Assembly (NCBI RefSeq): GCF_013391105.1
Contig: NZ_CP058335.1
Coordinates: forward strand, 1,116,001 to 1,180,000
Source of the DNA: Natronomonas salina
GTDB taxonomy: Archaea; Halobacteriota; Halobacteria; Halobacteriales; Haloarculaceae
DNA length: 64,000 nt
Direction of reading: 5' to 3'
Shown here piece by piece: positions 1 to 7,719 of the stretch (position 1 is its first letter; the number at the start of each line of letters is the position of its first letter). The notes below the pieces were generated by a model. The model worked only from the letters and a program-made list of their open reading frames with translations, was not told the DNA's origin and ran no database searches. The translations under genes and the position numbers were made by a program.

Positions 1-166
1 CGACGACGCCGACGAGCGCGCCGCCCTGGAAGCCGCCGCCCGGCGAGTCGGCGCCGTGGAACGTCATGAAGAGGCCGTACGTGAGGACGAACGGCGTGAC
101 GAACCTGACGGTGGTCATGATTATCTCGCTTTCCGTGTACGGGGCGTCGGTATCCGGCTGACTCAT
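1..166 (-). CDS. mnhB: Mrp/Mnh antiporter subunit B (partial)
   Basis: This is the N-terminal 55 residues of a MnhB/MrpB-type subunit of the multisubunit Na+/H+ antiporter in the cytoplasmic membrane; the rest lies beyond the left edge. It begins MSQPDTDAPYTESEII, then a hydrophobic helix, then GADSPGGGFQGGALVG, which matches the conserved P-G-G-G-FQGG segment of MnhB. Its ATG overlaps the stop of the DUF4040 gene as ATGA, indicating translational coupling and one polycistronic operon. The family call is firm; the extent of the gene is not visible. Confidence 0.9.
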   Translation of the reverse strand, partial: MSQPDTDAPYTESEIIMTTVRFVTPFVLTYGLFMTFHGADSPGGGFQGGALVGVV

Positions 167-705
167 ATGAATTCCTCCCGCTGCAGGACGACGAGGACGG
201 CGACGCCGGCGGCGAAGACCACCACGGCCTCGCCGAAGGTGTCGAAGCCGCGGTAGGCCGCCAGCACCGCCGTCACGGTGTTGTGCACGTGCGTCTCGTG
301 GTACGATTCCGCGAGGTAGTGGCCGGTCACCTCGGGGTTGCCGGTGACCGGCGTCAGGCCGCCGGCGAAGTTCTCGACGGGCATCGCGCCGACGGTGTAC
401 AGCATCACGCCGGCCAGGCCGGCGCAGACGAACGCCGCGGGCCAGTCGACACGCTCGAGGACGCGGTCGGTCGCCGGCCGCGTCGTCTTCGCCATGGTGA
501 CCAACAGCAGGACCGTCGTGACGCCGGCGCCGATTGCCGCCTCGGTGATGGCGACGTCCGGCGCGAGCAGGAGCGTGTAGAACAGCGCCATCCCGAGGCT
601 GTAGGCGGCGAAGACGACGATGGCCGCCAGCGTGTCCCGGAGGGCGGCGGTCGCGAGTGCGGTCGCGACGACGAACGCGGCCAGCGCGTACCCGACTGCG
701 CTCAT
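163..705 (-). CDS. DUF4040-type antiporter subunit (MrpA C-terminal/MbhD-like)
   Basis: The product is a 180-residue membrane protein carrying APDVAITEAAIGAGVTTVLLL (about residues 50-70), the signature of the DUF4040/MbhD region found at the C-terminus of MrpA in bacteria and as a separate subunit in archaea. The tail (YRGFDTFGEAVVVFAAG) resembles the MbhE/MrpB N-terminal segment, so the protein probably spans both pieces. I chose the ATG at 705 because it overlaps the mnhG stop as ATGA; a longer reading to 1026 runs through mnhG in another frame and is not credible. It should form part of the ion-translocating core with MnhB, E, F and G. Confidence 0.88.
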   Translation of the reverse strand: MSAVGYALAAFVVATALATAALRDTLAAIVVFAAYSLGMALFYTLLLAPDVAITEAAIGAGVTTVLLLVTMAKTTRPATDRVLERVDWPAAFVCAGLAGVMLYTVGAMPVENFAGGLTPVTGNPEVTGHYLAESYHETHVHNTVTAVLAAYRGFDTFGEAVVVFAAGVAVLVVLQREEFI

Positions 706-1016
706 CGTCGCTCGTCCCCCTCCGTCCACGGTTCGACTCCCTCCGCGTACGCGGCGCGGGCGACGGCGTGGGCCGCCGTCGGGTTCGTCACGAAGATGAA
801 CACGAGGAGCAACAGCGCCTTGATGACCTCCGTCTCGAAGCCGTAGGCGACGACCACGGCAGCGACGACGAGCCCGGCGCCGAGCGTGTCCGTCTGGGAG
901 GCCGTGTGCGCCCGGGCGTAGACGTCCGGCAGCCGCAGGACGCCGACGGCGGAGACGAACGTGAAGAAGACGCCGCCGGCCAGCAGCGCGACGACGGCCA
1001 CCTCCTGGACGTTCAT
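702..1016 (-). CDS. mnhG: Mrp/Mnh antiporter subunit G
   Basis: The 104-residue protein has three hydrophobic segments and the MnhG signature: GVLRLPDVYARAHTASQTDTLG near residues 24-45, followed by the IKALLLLVFIFVTNPTAAHA helix. It is a small subunit of the cation/proton antiporter that exchanges cytoplasmic Na+ for external protons. It overlaps mnhF upstream and the DUF4040 gene downstream by 4 nt each. Length and motif are ordinary for the family. Confidence 0.93.
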   Translation of the reverse strand: MNVQEVAVVALLAGGVFFTFVSAVGVLRLPDVYARAHTASQTDTLGAGLVVAAVVVAYGFETEVIKALLLLVFIFVTNPTAAHAVARAAYAEGVEPWTEGDERR

Positions 1017-1282
1017 ATGACGTCACCCCGCTTGACGGTGAACTTGGAGATGGCGACGGCCATCACGAAGTTCAACAGCGCGTAGACGAGCGCGATGTCG
1101 AGGAACGACTGGCTGTCCAGCGCGACCGCCAGCACCGCGAGGATGACGACCGTGTTCGTCCCCAGGACGTTGACGGCGATGACGCGGTCCTGCGTCGTCG
1201 GGCCCTTGACCGCGCGGTAGAGCACGAGGATGGCGAGGACCGCCAGCGCCGTCGCCGTGGCCAGGAACGCCTCCGTCAGCAT
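1013..1282 (-). CDS. mnhF: Mrp/Mnh antiporter subunit F
   Basis: This 89-residue, three-helix protein has the MnhF core VKGPTTQDRVIAVNVLGTNTV (about 25-45; family consensus GP...DR..A.D...) and ends in a charged tail. MnhF is a small structural subunit of the Mrp antiporter. Its ATG directly adjoins the mnhE stop and its stop overlaps the mnhG start by 4 nt. Confidence 0.92.
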   Translation of the reverse strand: MLTEAFLATATALAVLAILVLYRAVKGPTTQDRVIAVNVLGTNTVVILAVLAVALDSQSFLDIALVYALLNFVMAVAISKFTVKRGDVI

Positions 1283-2358
1283 CAGTCCTCACCCTCCTGG
1301 AGCACTTCGGCATCGTCCCGCTCCTCGGGCGAGGCGACCGGCAGCGAGCCGCGGCCGTAGAAGAGGAACCGCGTGGCCCGCTCCAGTCCCCCGTCGAACA
1401 GCCCCTCGCGGGCGCCCGCGAACAGCGAGTGGACGTAGAGGTCCTGGCCCTCCGTCTTGACCGTCAGCGTCCCGGGCGTCAGCGTGATGCTGTTCGCCAG
1501 CGTCGTGATCGGCGACGACCCCCACACGACGGCGCGCACCCGGGTCATCCGGGGTTCGATCGGCAGCTTCGGGTGCAGGATGATGTACGTCACCTGGAGG
1601 TTCGCGACGACGATCTCGTAGAGGAGGTACGGCACGAACAGCAGGAGCCGCGCCGCGATGCCGAACCAGCGGCGGACCCCCGGGCGGCGCGCGAGCGTGA
1701 TGCGGTGGAGCGCACCGGCGACCACCGCGGCGGCGAACCCGCCGGTGATCAGTTCGTAGTAGAAGTCGTAGGCCTCGCCGGTCAGGATGGTGAAGCCGCC
1801 GAGAAGCTGGTAGAACAGAAAGGAGAGGCCGAACAGCGCGCCGAACTGCAGGGCACCCCCGGCCCGTTCCAGGCGCGGCGCGCGGACCGGCGTCTCGACG
1901 GGCGCCTCCTCGACGGCGAGGCCGCGCCGCGCGAGGTCGACCTCCATCGGCCGGAGCAGCGGGACGTTGCCGCCCGGGCTGTACTCGGGGTCGACGACGA
2001 CCCGTTCGAGGCCGTGCGCGTCGGCGTACTCCGCGATGACGCGCGCGTAGTCGTCCGGGCTGAACAGGTACTCGTCGGCGCCGATGACGGCCGTCTCGAC
2101 CGACAGGTCGGCGTCGCCGGCGTCCTCGCGGGCCCAGACGTCGACCCGCTCGAGCAGGTCCTCGGTCTCCTCGCGGGCCGGGTCGGAGACGCCGTCGTAC
2201 TCGTCCCACGCGACCGGCGCCACGAAGTGGACGGCCGGGTCGTCGCCCTCGATGGCCGTCTCGACCGCGTAGGCGACCGTGTTCCGCAGTGAGACCGACT
2301 CCCCCACTGGGACGAGCACCGCACCGCCCGGGTCCGTCTCGGAAGCTGGGTCAGACAC
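1282..2358 (-). CDS. mnhE: Mrp/Mnh antiporter subunit E with N-terminal USP-like domain
   Basis: The 358-residue protein is about twice the length of a standard MnhE (roughly 160 residues). Residues about 12-150 resemble a universal-stress-protein fold (VLVPVGESVSLRNTVAYAVE at the start, ending ERVVVDPEYSPGG). Residues about 165-335 are the membrane MnhE domain, with LLLFVPYLLYEIVVANLQV and ITLTPGTLTV as family hallmarks. The start is a GTG at 2358; the upstream 160 nt are shared with the divergent pantoate kinase gene. The cytoplasmic USP-like part may sense nucleotides and tune the antiporter, which is inference. Confidence 0.9.
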   Translation of the reverse strand: MSDPASETDPGGAVLVPVGESVSLRNTVAYAVETAIEGDDPAVHFVAPVAWDEYDGVSDPAREETEDLLERVDVWAREDAGDADLSVETAVIGADEYLFSPDDYARVIAEYADAHGLERVVVDPEYSPGGNVPLLRPMEVDLARRGLAVEEAPVETPVRAPRLERAGGALQFGALFGLSFLFYQLLGGFTILTGEAYDFYYELITGGFAAAVVAGALHRITLARRPGVRRWFGIAARLLLFVPYLLYEIVVANLQVTYIILHPKLPIEPRMTRVRAVVWGSSPITTLANSITLTPGTLTVKTEGQDLYVHSLFAGAREGLFDGGLERATRFLFYGRGSLPVASPEERDDAEVLQEGED

Positions 2359-2521
2359 GGCTTGTCACTATCCCCTATTCGCCCACCACGCATCAAAACG
2401 GTTTATCTTCCGGTCCGTCGGGCCGGCCGCCGTCGGGCGGCGCCCCGCGGGATGGAGGCCGGCCGCCGGGAGCGCGCTCCAGGCAAGAACCCTTAACTCG
2501 GCGGGCGTCGCAGGCGGTCCC

Positions 2522-3343
2522 ATGACAGAGTCGGCGCGCGCGTTCGTCCCCGGTCACGTGACCGGGTTCTTCAGCGCCCACCCCGACGACGACCCCACGA
2601 AGGCCGGCTCCCGGGGCGCCGGCGTCGCCCTGAGCGACGGCGTGACCGTCCGCGTCGAACCCGGCGACGGACTCGAACTCGACGGCGAGTCCGTAGCCGT
2701 GGAGCCGGTCGACCGCGTGCTCGAGGCCCTCCGGGTCGACGCCCGCGTCGTCGCCGAGACGGAGGTCCCCGTCGGCGCCGGCTTCGGCGTCTCGGGGGCG
2801 CTGGCCCTCGGGACGGCGCTTGCCGCCAACGAGGTCTTCGACCGCGGCCTCTCGGAGAACGAACTCGTCACCGTCGCCCATGGCGCCGAGGTCCAGTCGG
2901 GGACCGGCCTCGGCGACGTCGTCGGGCAGGCCCGCGGCGGCTTCCCGGTCCGCCTGGACCCCGGCGCGCCCGCGTACGGGACCATGGACGGCGTCCCCGC
3001 CGCCGGCCAGGTGGAGTACCTCTCCTTCGGCGAGCTCTCGACGGAGGAGGTCATCACCGGCGACACCGAGCAGCTGACCCTCGCCGGGAAGCAGTCGCTG
3101 TCGACGCTCGTCGCCGACCCGACGCTGGAGACGTTCATGCAGGCCTCCCGCCGGTTCGCCCGGGAGGCCGACCTGCTGACCCCGCGGCTCCGCGAGGCGA
3201 TACAGGACGTCGCCGACGCGGGCGGCGAGGCGTCGATGGCGATGCTCGGCGAGACGGTCTTCGCGCTCGGGACCGGGCTCTCCGACGCCGGCTACGACGC
3301 CGATCGCTGCGACGTCCACCTCGCCGGCGGCCACCTCCGCTGA
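2522..3343 (+). CDS. pantoate kinase (archaeal CoA pathway)
   Basis: A GHMP-family kinase of 273 residues that phosphorylates pantoate to 4-phosphopantoate, the archaeal entry into coenzyme A synthesis. The N-terminus (ARAFVPGHVTGFFSAHP) and the GHMP phosphate loop VPVGAGFGVSGALALGTALA (about 83-102) are typical of archaeal PoK (COG1829). The ATG at 2522 fits the family start; longer in-frame readings to 2279 run into the mnhE promoter. The next pathway enzyme, phosphopantothenate synthetase, lies 1.9 kb downstream on the same strand. Confidence 0.9.
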   Translation: MTESARAFVPGHVTGFFSAHPDDDPTKAGSRGAGVALSDGVTVRVEPGDGLELDGESVAVEPVDRVLEALRVDARVVAETEVPVGAGFGVSGALALGTALAANEVFDRGLSENELVTVAHGAEVQSGTGLGDVVGQARGGFPVRLDPGAPAYGTMDGVPAAGQVEYLSFGELSTEEVITGDTEQLTLAGKQSLSTLVADPTLETFMQASRRFAREADLLTPRLREAIQDVADAGGEASMAMLGETVFALGTGLSDAGYDADRCDVHLAGGHLR

Positions 3344-3424
3344 GGCGAGCCCGGACGAGCCTCCCATACGAGGAGTTCGACTTACCGTTTCTGCCGTTCC
3401 GATGCTCCTGCAAGGAACAGGTCG

Positions 3425-4741
3425 ATGGCTCGAACAGTGCCCTTCACGCCGATCGACGAGGCGGTGTACAACCTCGAGCGGAAGTCGATGCCGTGGAACG
3501 TCCAGTTCGAGGTCGCGTCGACCGCGTCCATCGACGTCGGGACGCTCCGCGAGGCGGCCCGCGACGCTGCGGCGACCCACCCCCTCGCGCGGGCCAGGCG
3601 GCGGCACCACCACGGCTGGGACAGCCAGTACCGCTGGGCGATCCCGGACGAGGTCGACGACGTCCCGGTCCGGACGGTCGCCGTCGACGACGAGGCGGAC
3701 CTCGCCGCGGCGCGGACCGACTTCTTCGGCGAGCCCTTCGACCTCACCGAACCGGCGCCGCCGTTCCGCCTGCTGGTCGCCCAGGGCGCCGGCGCCGACG
3801 GGGGCGACCGGTTGCTCCTGTGCCACAGTCACGTCGCGGCCGACGGCGTCGGGGGACTGCGGTTGCTGCGGTCCATCTGCAGCGCCTACCGCGGCGAGGA
3901 CCTCGAGCGCGCCGTCGACCTCGAGACCGCCCACGCGGCGCTGGAGGACCGGCGGCCATCGTCGATCGCCGGCCGCCTCAACCGCGTCGGGGAGGCCGCC
4001 GGCCACCTCCGGAACGCGGTGGAACCACCCTCCCGACTCGCCCCGGTCGAGGGCGCCGACGAGTCCGGCTGGGGCTTCCTCACCCGGCGGGTCCCCAACG
4101 ACCTCGCCACGCGGCTGGTCGAGGACCGCCCCGAGGGCGTCTCGGTCAACGACGTCCTGCTCGCCGCGCTGCACCTCGCCATCGGCCGCTGGAACGCCGA
4201 CCGGGGCGACCCCGCCGACAAGATCAGCCTGATGATGCCGGTGAACCTCCGGCCGGCGGAGTGGCGCTACGACGCGGTGGGGATGTACGCGCTGTTCGAG
4301 AGCGTCACGACGCGCGACGACGACAGGCGGGACCCGGACGCGACCGTCGAGCGCGTCGCCGAGCAGACGGCGGAGCTGAAGGAGCCCGACCGGGCGGCCG
4401 CGTTCCTCGAATCCCTGGAACTCATCCCGACCGGAACGCCGGTCGGCCTCAAGCAGCAGCTCCCGGCGTTCCTGCGCGGTCCCGGAGAGGGGTTGCTCGA
4501 CACGGCGATGCTGTCGAACCTCGGGCGCGTCCCCGAACCGCTACCGGCCCTGGAGGGGACGGAACCGGGGTCGGTGTGGTTCTCGCCGCCGGCCTGGAGA
4601 CCGACCCCGCTGGGCGTCGGCGTCGTCACCGTCGGTGAGACGATCCACCTGTGCTTCCGGTACGTCCGGTCGACCTTCGACGGGGAGGCCGCGGTCGCGT
4701 TCGCGGACCTGTACCTCGACCGGCTCGCGGCGGTCGCGTGA
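3425..4741 (+). CDS. condensation-domain/acyltransferase-like protein
   Basis: The 438-residue cytosolic protein has the fold signature of the condensation/WES/PapA5/alcohol acetyltransferase superfamily. FTPIDEAVYNLE opens the protein; CHSHVAADGVGG (H136, D140, G141) corresponds to the HHxxxDG active site; VSVNDVLLAALHLAIGRW near 250 and an N-P-F-type LSNLGRVP segment near 370 follow. The first His of the HH pair is Ser here, but the catalytic second His is kept. Substrates are unknown; an acyl-CoA donor is the family norm. An AAGGA element lies about 9 nt before the ATG. It sits between the two CoA synthesis genes. Confidence 0.75.
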   Translation: MARTVPFTPIDEAVYNLERKSMPWNVQFEVASTASIDVGTLREAARDAAATHPLARARRRHHHGWDSQYRWAIPDEVDDVPVRTVAVDDEADLAAARTDFFGEPFDLTEPAPPFRLLVAQGAGADGGDRLLLCHSHVAADGVGGLRLLRSICSAYRGEDLERAVDLETAHAALEDRRPSSIAGRLNRVGEAAGHLRNAVEPPSRLAPVEGADESGWGFLTRRVPNDLATRLVEDRPEGVSVNDVLLAALHLAIGRWNADRGDPADKISLMMPVNLRPAEWRYDAVGMYALFESVTTRDDDRRDPDATVERVAEQTAELKEPDRAAAFLESLELIPTGTPVGLKQQLPAFLRGPGEGLLDTAMLSNLGRVPEPLPALEGTEPGSVWFSPPAWRPTPLGVGVVTVGETIHLCFRYVRSTFDGEAAVAFADLYLDRLAAVA

Positions 4742-4757
4742 CCGTCGAATTCGACGG
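4742..4757. repeat. 16-bp perfect palindrome after the acyltransferase stop
   Basis: CCGTCGAATTCGACGG is a perfect 16-bp palindrome starting at the base after the TGA. It lies in the 93-bp gap between two converging genes, so it could act as a transcription end site or a protein-binding site. No T-run follows it. Confidence 0.5.
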
Positions 4758-4834
4758 AACGTCCGACCGTAGAGGGTCGACGTCACGCCGAACGCGTCGC
4801 TATCGGAGCGGAGAGATCGGTAGGAATACCCGCT

Positions 4835-5092
4835 TCAGAGGCGCTTGGCCTCGATCCGACCGTCGCTCGTCAGGGTGACCCGGCAGTCGAAGTACTCGAA
4901 CGAGAGCGCGCCGTTGACGACGCGGCCCTCGCCGACCTCGGTGCCCCACAGCGACGAGAGGCTGTCGGGGTCGACGACCTCGCTGAGCTGCTCGTCGACG
5001 TCGCGCGGCTCGATGCCGTGACAGTCGGCGACGGCGCGGACCACGTCGTAACACACGCTGTCAGTCCGTTCGGTTCGATGAGTGACTGCCAT
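4835..5092 (-). CDS. HalOD1 output-domain protein
   Basis: An 85-residue soluble protein with the HalOD1 pattern: a helical VVRAVADCHGIEP segment, then VVDPDSLSSLW, then a beta-rich LSFEYFDCRVTLTSDGRIEA tail. HalOD1 is a haloarchaeal putative output domain found alone or on response regulators; its biochemical role is unknown. A TATTTACG element lies about 27 nt upstream of the ATG, which supports a leaderless transcript. A second HalOD1 gene is at 6088-6396. Confidence 0.82.
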   Translation of the reverse strand: MAVTHRTERTDSVCYDVVRAVADCHGIEPRDVDEQLSEVVDPDSLSSLWGTEVGEGRVVNGALSFEYFDCRVTLTSDGRIEAKRL

Positions 5093-5274
5093 GTACCAAT
5101 CATGATGTTAGAGACACGTAAATACATTCTCCTGATTTCAGCCGGTAAACCACGTACGAGTCCGCTCCCCGGAGAACGCGACGGGGCGTCCCGTTCATTT
5201 ATAAGCGAAGACGGTTCTTCGCTCCCGGCCGCCAGAGCGGGAGCCTTTTAGGAACCGGTCGCACACCGACGCGT

Positions 5275-6018
5275 ATGACCGGTCCGGACATCCCCGAGTC
5301 CCACCCCCGCTACGAGTCGCTGCTGACGCGGCACCGCATCGAGGAGGGCGTCGACCTCGGCATCACCTCCCGGCAGGGCCTCATCGCGCAGGGCCGCGGC
5401 GAGGCCTTCGACTACCTGCTCGGCGAGGAGACGCTGCCGAGCGCCGACGAGGCCGAGCGCGTCGCGGCCGCCCACCTGCTCCGCGCCGACCACGCCGTCC
5501 TCTCGATCAACGGCAACGTCGCGGCGCTGGCGCCCGGCGAGATGGTCGAACTCGCCGCGGCGACCGGCGCCGACCTCGAGGTGAACCTGTTCAACCGGAC
5601 CGAAGAGCGGATGGAGAAGATCGCCGCGCACCTCCGCGAGCACGGCGCCGAGGCGGTCAAGGGACTCACTGCCGACGGCCGCATCCCGGGGCTGGACCAC
5701 GAGCGCGCGAAGGTGGACGCCGACGGCATCGGCAGCGCCGACGTCGTGCTCGTCCCCCTCGAGGACGGCGACCGGGCCGAGGCCCTCGCCGAGATGGGCA
5801 AGACCGAACTCGTGATCGACCTCAACCCGCTGTCGCGGTCGGCACAGACCGCGACCGTCCCCATCGTCGACAACCTGATCCGGGCGGTGCCGAACATCAC
5901 GGCGCACGCCCGCGACCTGGCCGACGCGAGCGAGGAGGAACTGGCAGAAATCGTCGAGGGGTTCGACGCCGCGGCAGCGCTGGAGGACGCGGAGCGGGCG
6001 ATCCGATCGATGGAGTGA
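5275..6018 (+). CDS. 4-phosphopantoate--beta-alanine ligase (phosphopantothenate synthetase)
   Basis: The 247-residue protein matches archaeal phosphopantothenate synthetase, which joins 4-phosphopantoate and beta-alanine using ATP. Characteristic stretches are IPESHPRYESLLTRHRIEEG at the start, LSINGNVAALAPGEMVELA (about 75-93), LFNRTEER, and the C-terminal DLNPLSRSAQTATVPIVDN. It follows pantoate kinase in the pathway. A CTTTTAGG element at 5245-5252 gives a leaderless-type promoter; a second TATA (ATTTATAAG near 5197) lies further upstream. Confidence 0.92.
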   Translation: MTGPDIPESHPRYESLLTRHRIEEGVDLGITSRQGLIAQGRGEAFDYLLGEETLPSADEAERVAAAHLLRADHAVLSINGNVAALAPGEMVELAAATGADLEVNLFNRTEERMEKIAAHLREHGAEAVKGLTADGRIPGLDHERAKVDADGIGSADVVLVPLEDGDRAEALAEMGKTELVIDLNPLSRSAQTATVPIVDNLIRAVPNITAHARDLADASEEELAEIVEGFDAAAALEDAERAIRSME

Positions 6019-6087
6019 CCGGACGGACCGGTCCCGACAGACGGAACGGGGACGGAGCGAAGAGGATACGGGGCGAGCGGTGTCCGA

Positions 6088-6396
6088 CTACGCTTCCTGG
6101 GGGCCGACAGAAGATCCGACGTTGGCGGTCTCCTCGGCCGGTTCGACGTCGACCGAGACGCCGTCCTTCGCGGAGACGACCGTGACGAGGTACTCCCGGT
6201 AGGTGAACTCGACCTGGCCCTGCTTCCGCCGTTCGTCGTACTGCGGGTCGAACATCGAGTCGAGGGCGTCGGGGTCGACGACATCGCCCAGCGGGACCTC
6301 GAACTCCAGGGGGTCGACGCCTTCCTGGTCGGCGATCGCCTCGATCACGAGCTCGCTCGTCCGGTTCTCCTCGGGGGTTGGGTCCGCGTGAGTCAT
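6088..6396 (-). CDS. HalOD1 output-domain protein
   Basis: A 102-residue acidic protein with the HalOD1 layout: VIEAIADQEGVDPLEFE, GDVVDPDALDSMFDP, then VEFTYREYLVTVVSAKDGVSVDVE. The ATG at 6396 was chosen because a TTATGTGG element lies about 30 nt upstream and the family starts there; a longer reading to 6594 has no support. Its role is unknown, possibly protein-protein output in signalling. Confidence 0.82.
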   Translation of the reverse strand: MTHADPTPEENRTSELVIEAIADQEGVDPLEFEVPLGDVVDPDALDSMFDPQYDERRKQGQVEFTYREYLVTVVSAKDGVSVDVEPAEETANVGSSVGPQEA

Positions 6397-6665
6397 TGGG
6401 GAATCCCATACGCTGCGGCCACATAAGTCCCGCGGATGTGCATCCTCGAAACCCTCGAAATAACCGCCTAGCGACCGAGAGAAAGCATTATCCGGTGATA
6501 GTAGAGAGATATTATTTACCGATACCATGAATATCACGTAACCCCAGGAAATCTCTGACACATCTCTGCCGGCCCGGCGGGCGCGCGCGCGCACCGCCGA
6601 GCGGCGGCGGTCGTCTTGCGGACGTCTGACGTAGTGTTTTGTGTGTCGGGCGGTAAGCCCCCGGC

Positions 6666-7652
6666 ATGACGAGCCTCACGGAGGTCTACGAGGGAGGCAA
6701 CGGGGCCGGCCTCCGGCGGCTGTACGTCGGCGTCGCGCTGTTCGCTGTCGGCGCGGCCCTCCTCATCGCCGGTCTGCTAGTCGCGTCGACCGACGTCGGG
6801 GCCCGGTTCGGCCTCGACCTGTACGACGCCCGCGAGGTGGCGGGCGTCCTCGGCGGGGTCGGGTTCCCGACGGTCCTCGTCGGGACGATGACGGTCCTGC
6901 CGCGGGCGTCGCGTCGCGTCCAGACGGCCGGCGTCGCCGGCGCCGCGATCTGTCTCGCCGGTGTCGTGATGTTCCGGCACTGGTACCCGGTCCACTGGAT
7001 GGGCGGGTCGGGCAACACCACGATGACGCTGGTCGTCGCGGGCACGTACTTCGGCGGCGCCATCGTCTCGACGTGGTGTCTGTTCACCGCCGTCGCGAAC
7101 TTCAAGGCGCGCAACGACCCCGGTGGCACCGTCAAGCTCGAGATCACGAAGGGCGGGGAGACGCGCGTCGTCGAGGTCTCGAACGACAACCTCCGCGGGC
7201 GGCTCGGCGGCATCGGCCTCCTCGGCGGGACGCCGGACGACCACGTCGAGACGCAGACGAACCGCGCCGGCGGGACCGGTGGCGGGTCGACGTCGTCGAC
7301 ACCGCGGTCCTCCGCCTCGAGTACGACCCGGAAACGCTCGACCCAATCCTCGAACCGCTCGGCCGCTGGCGGTCTCGGGTCCCCCAGCCCCGGCGTCACC
7401 GACGGCGGCGCGGCCAGCGACGACGGCATCCGCGAGCCCACGGGCACCGACGACGGCATCCGCGAGCCCACGGGCACCGACGACGCCGAACTCCTGGACG
7501 AGAAGCCCACCTCCGTCGGCGACACCTACTGCGGCAACTGCGCGCACTTCCGGTACGTCCGCACCGACGACGGGATGGTCCCCTACTGCGGCTTCCACAG
7601 CGAGGCCATGGACGACATGGACGCCTGCCAGGAGTGGACCCCTAACAACTGA
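6666..7652 (+). CDS. four-helix membrane protein with C-terminal Cys-rich domain
   Basis: The 328-residue protein has four predicted membrane helices in the first 150 residues (about 17-42, 60-78, 90-108, 118-142). A short soluble domain (GGTVKLEITKGGETRVVEV, about 155-175), a Ser/Thr/Gly-rich linker and a C-terminal Cys module follow. The module is CGNCAHFRY ... PYCGFHSEAMDDMDACQEW and probably binds zinc or a metal cluster on the cytoplasmic side. The linker holds a tandem DDGIREPTGT duplication. Similar proteins occur across haloarchaea without assigned function. Confidence 0.75.
   Translation: MTSLTEVYEGGNGAGLRRLYVGVALFAVGAALLIAGLLVASTDVGARFGLDLYDAREVAGVLGGVGFPTVLVGTMTVLPRASRRVQTAGVAGAAICLAGVVMFRHWYPVHWMGGSGNTTMTLVVAGTYFGGAIVSTWCLFTAVANFKARNDPGGTVKLEITKGGETRVVEVSNDNLRGRLGGIGLLGGTPDDHVETQTNRAGGTGGGSTSSTPRSSASSTTRKRSTQSSNRSAAGGLGSPSPGVTDGGAASDDGIREPTGTDDGIREPTGTDDAELLDEKPTSVGDTYCGNCAHFRYVRTDDGMVPYCGFHSEAMDDMDACQEWTPNN
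7418..7477 (+). repeat. 30-bp perfect tandem duplication inside the membrane protein gene
   Basis: Two identical 30-bp copies abut and encode the repeated decapeptide DDGIREPTGT in the linker of the membrane protein. Perfect identity suggests recent slippage or a length-variable linker. Confidence 0.9.
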
Positions 7653-7719
7653 CGACGCCGTCCTCTGGGCCTGCAATTGCAGGCTCCGCCTCCTTCCGAC
7701 GACCGCCCGTCTAGGTTCC

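Noticed and set aside
2393-4174. 593-codon open frame on the minus strand
   Set aside because: It is the GC-bias shadow of pantoate kinase and the acyltransferase; its composition is Arg/Gly-rich with no family features.
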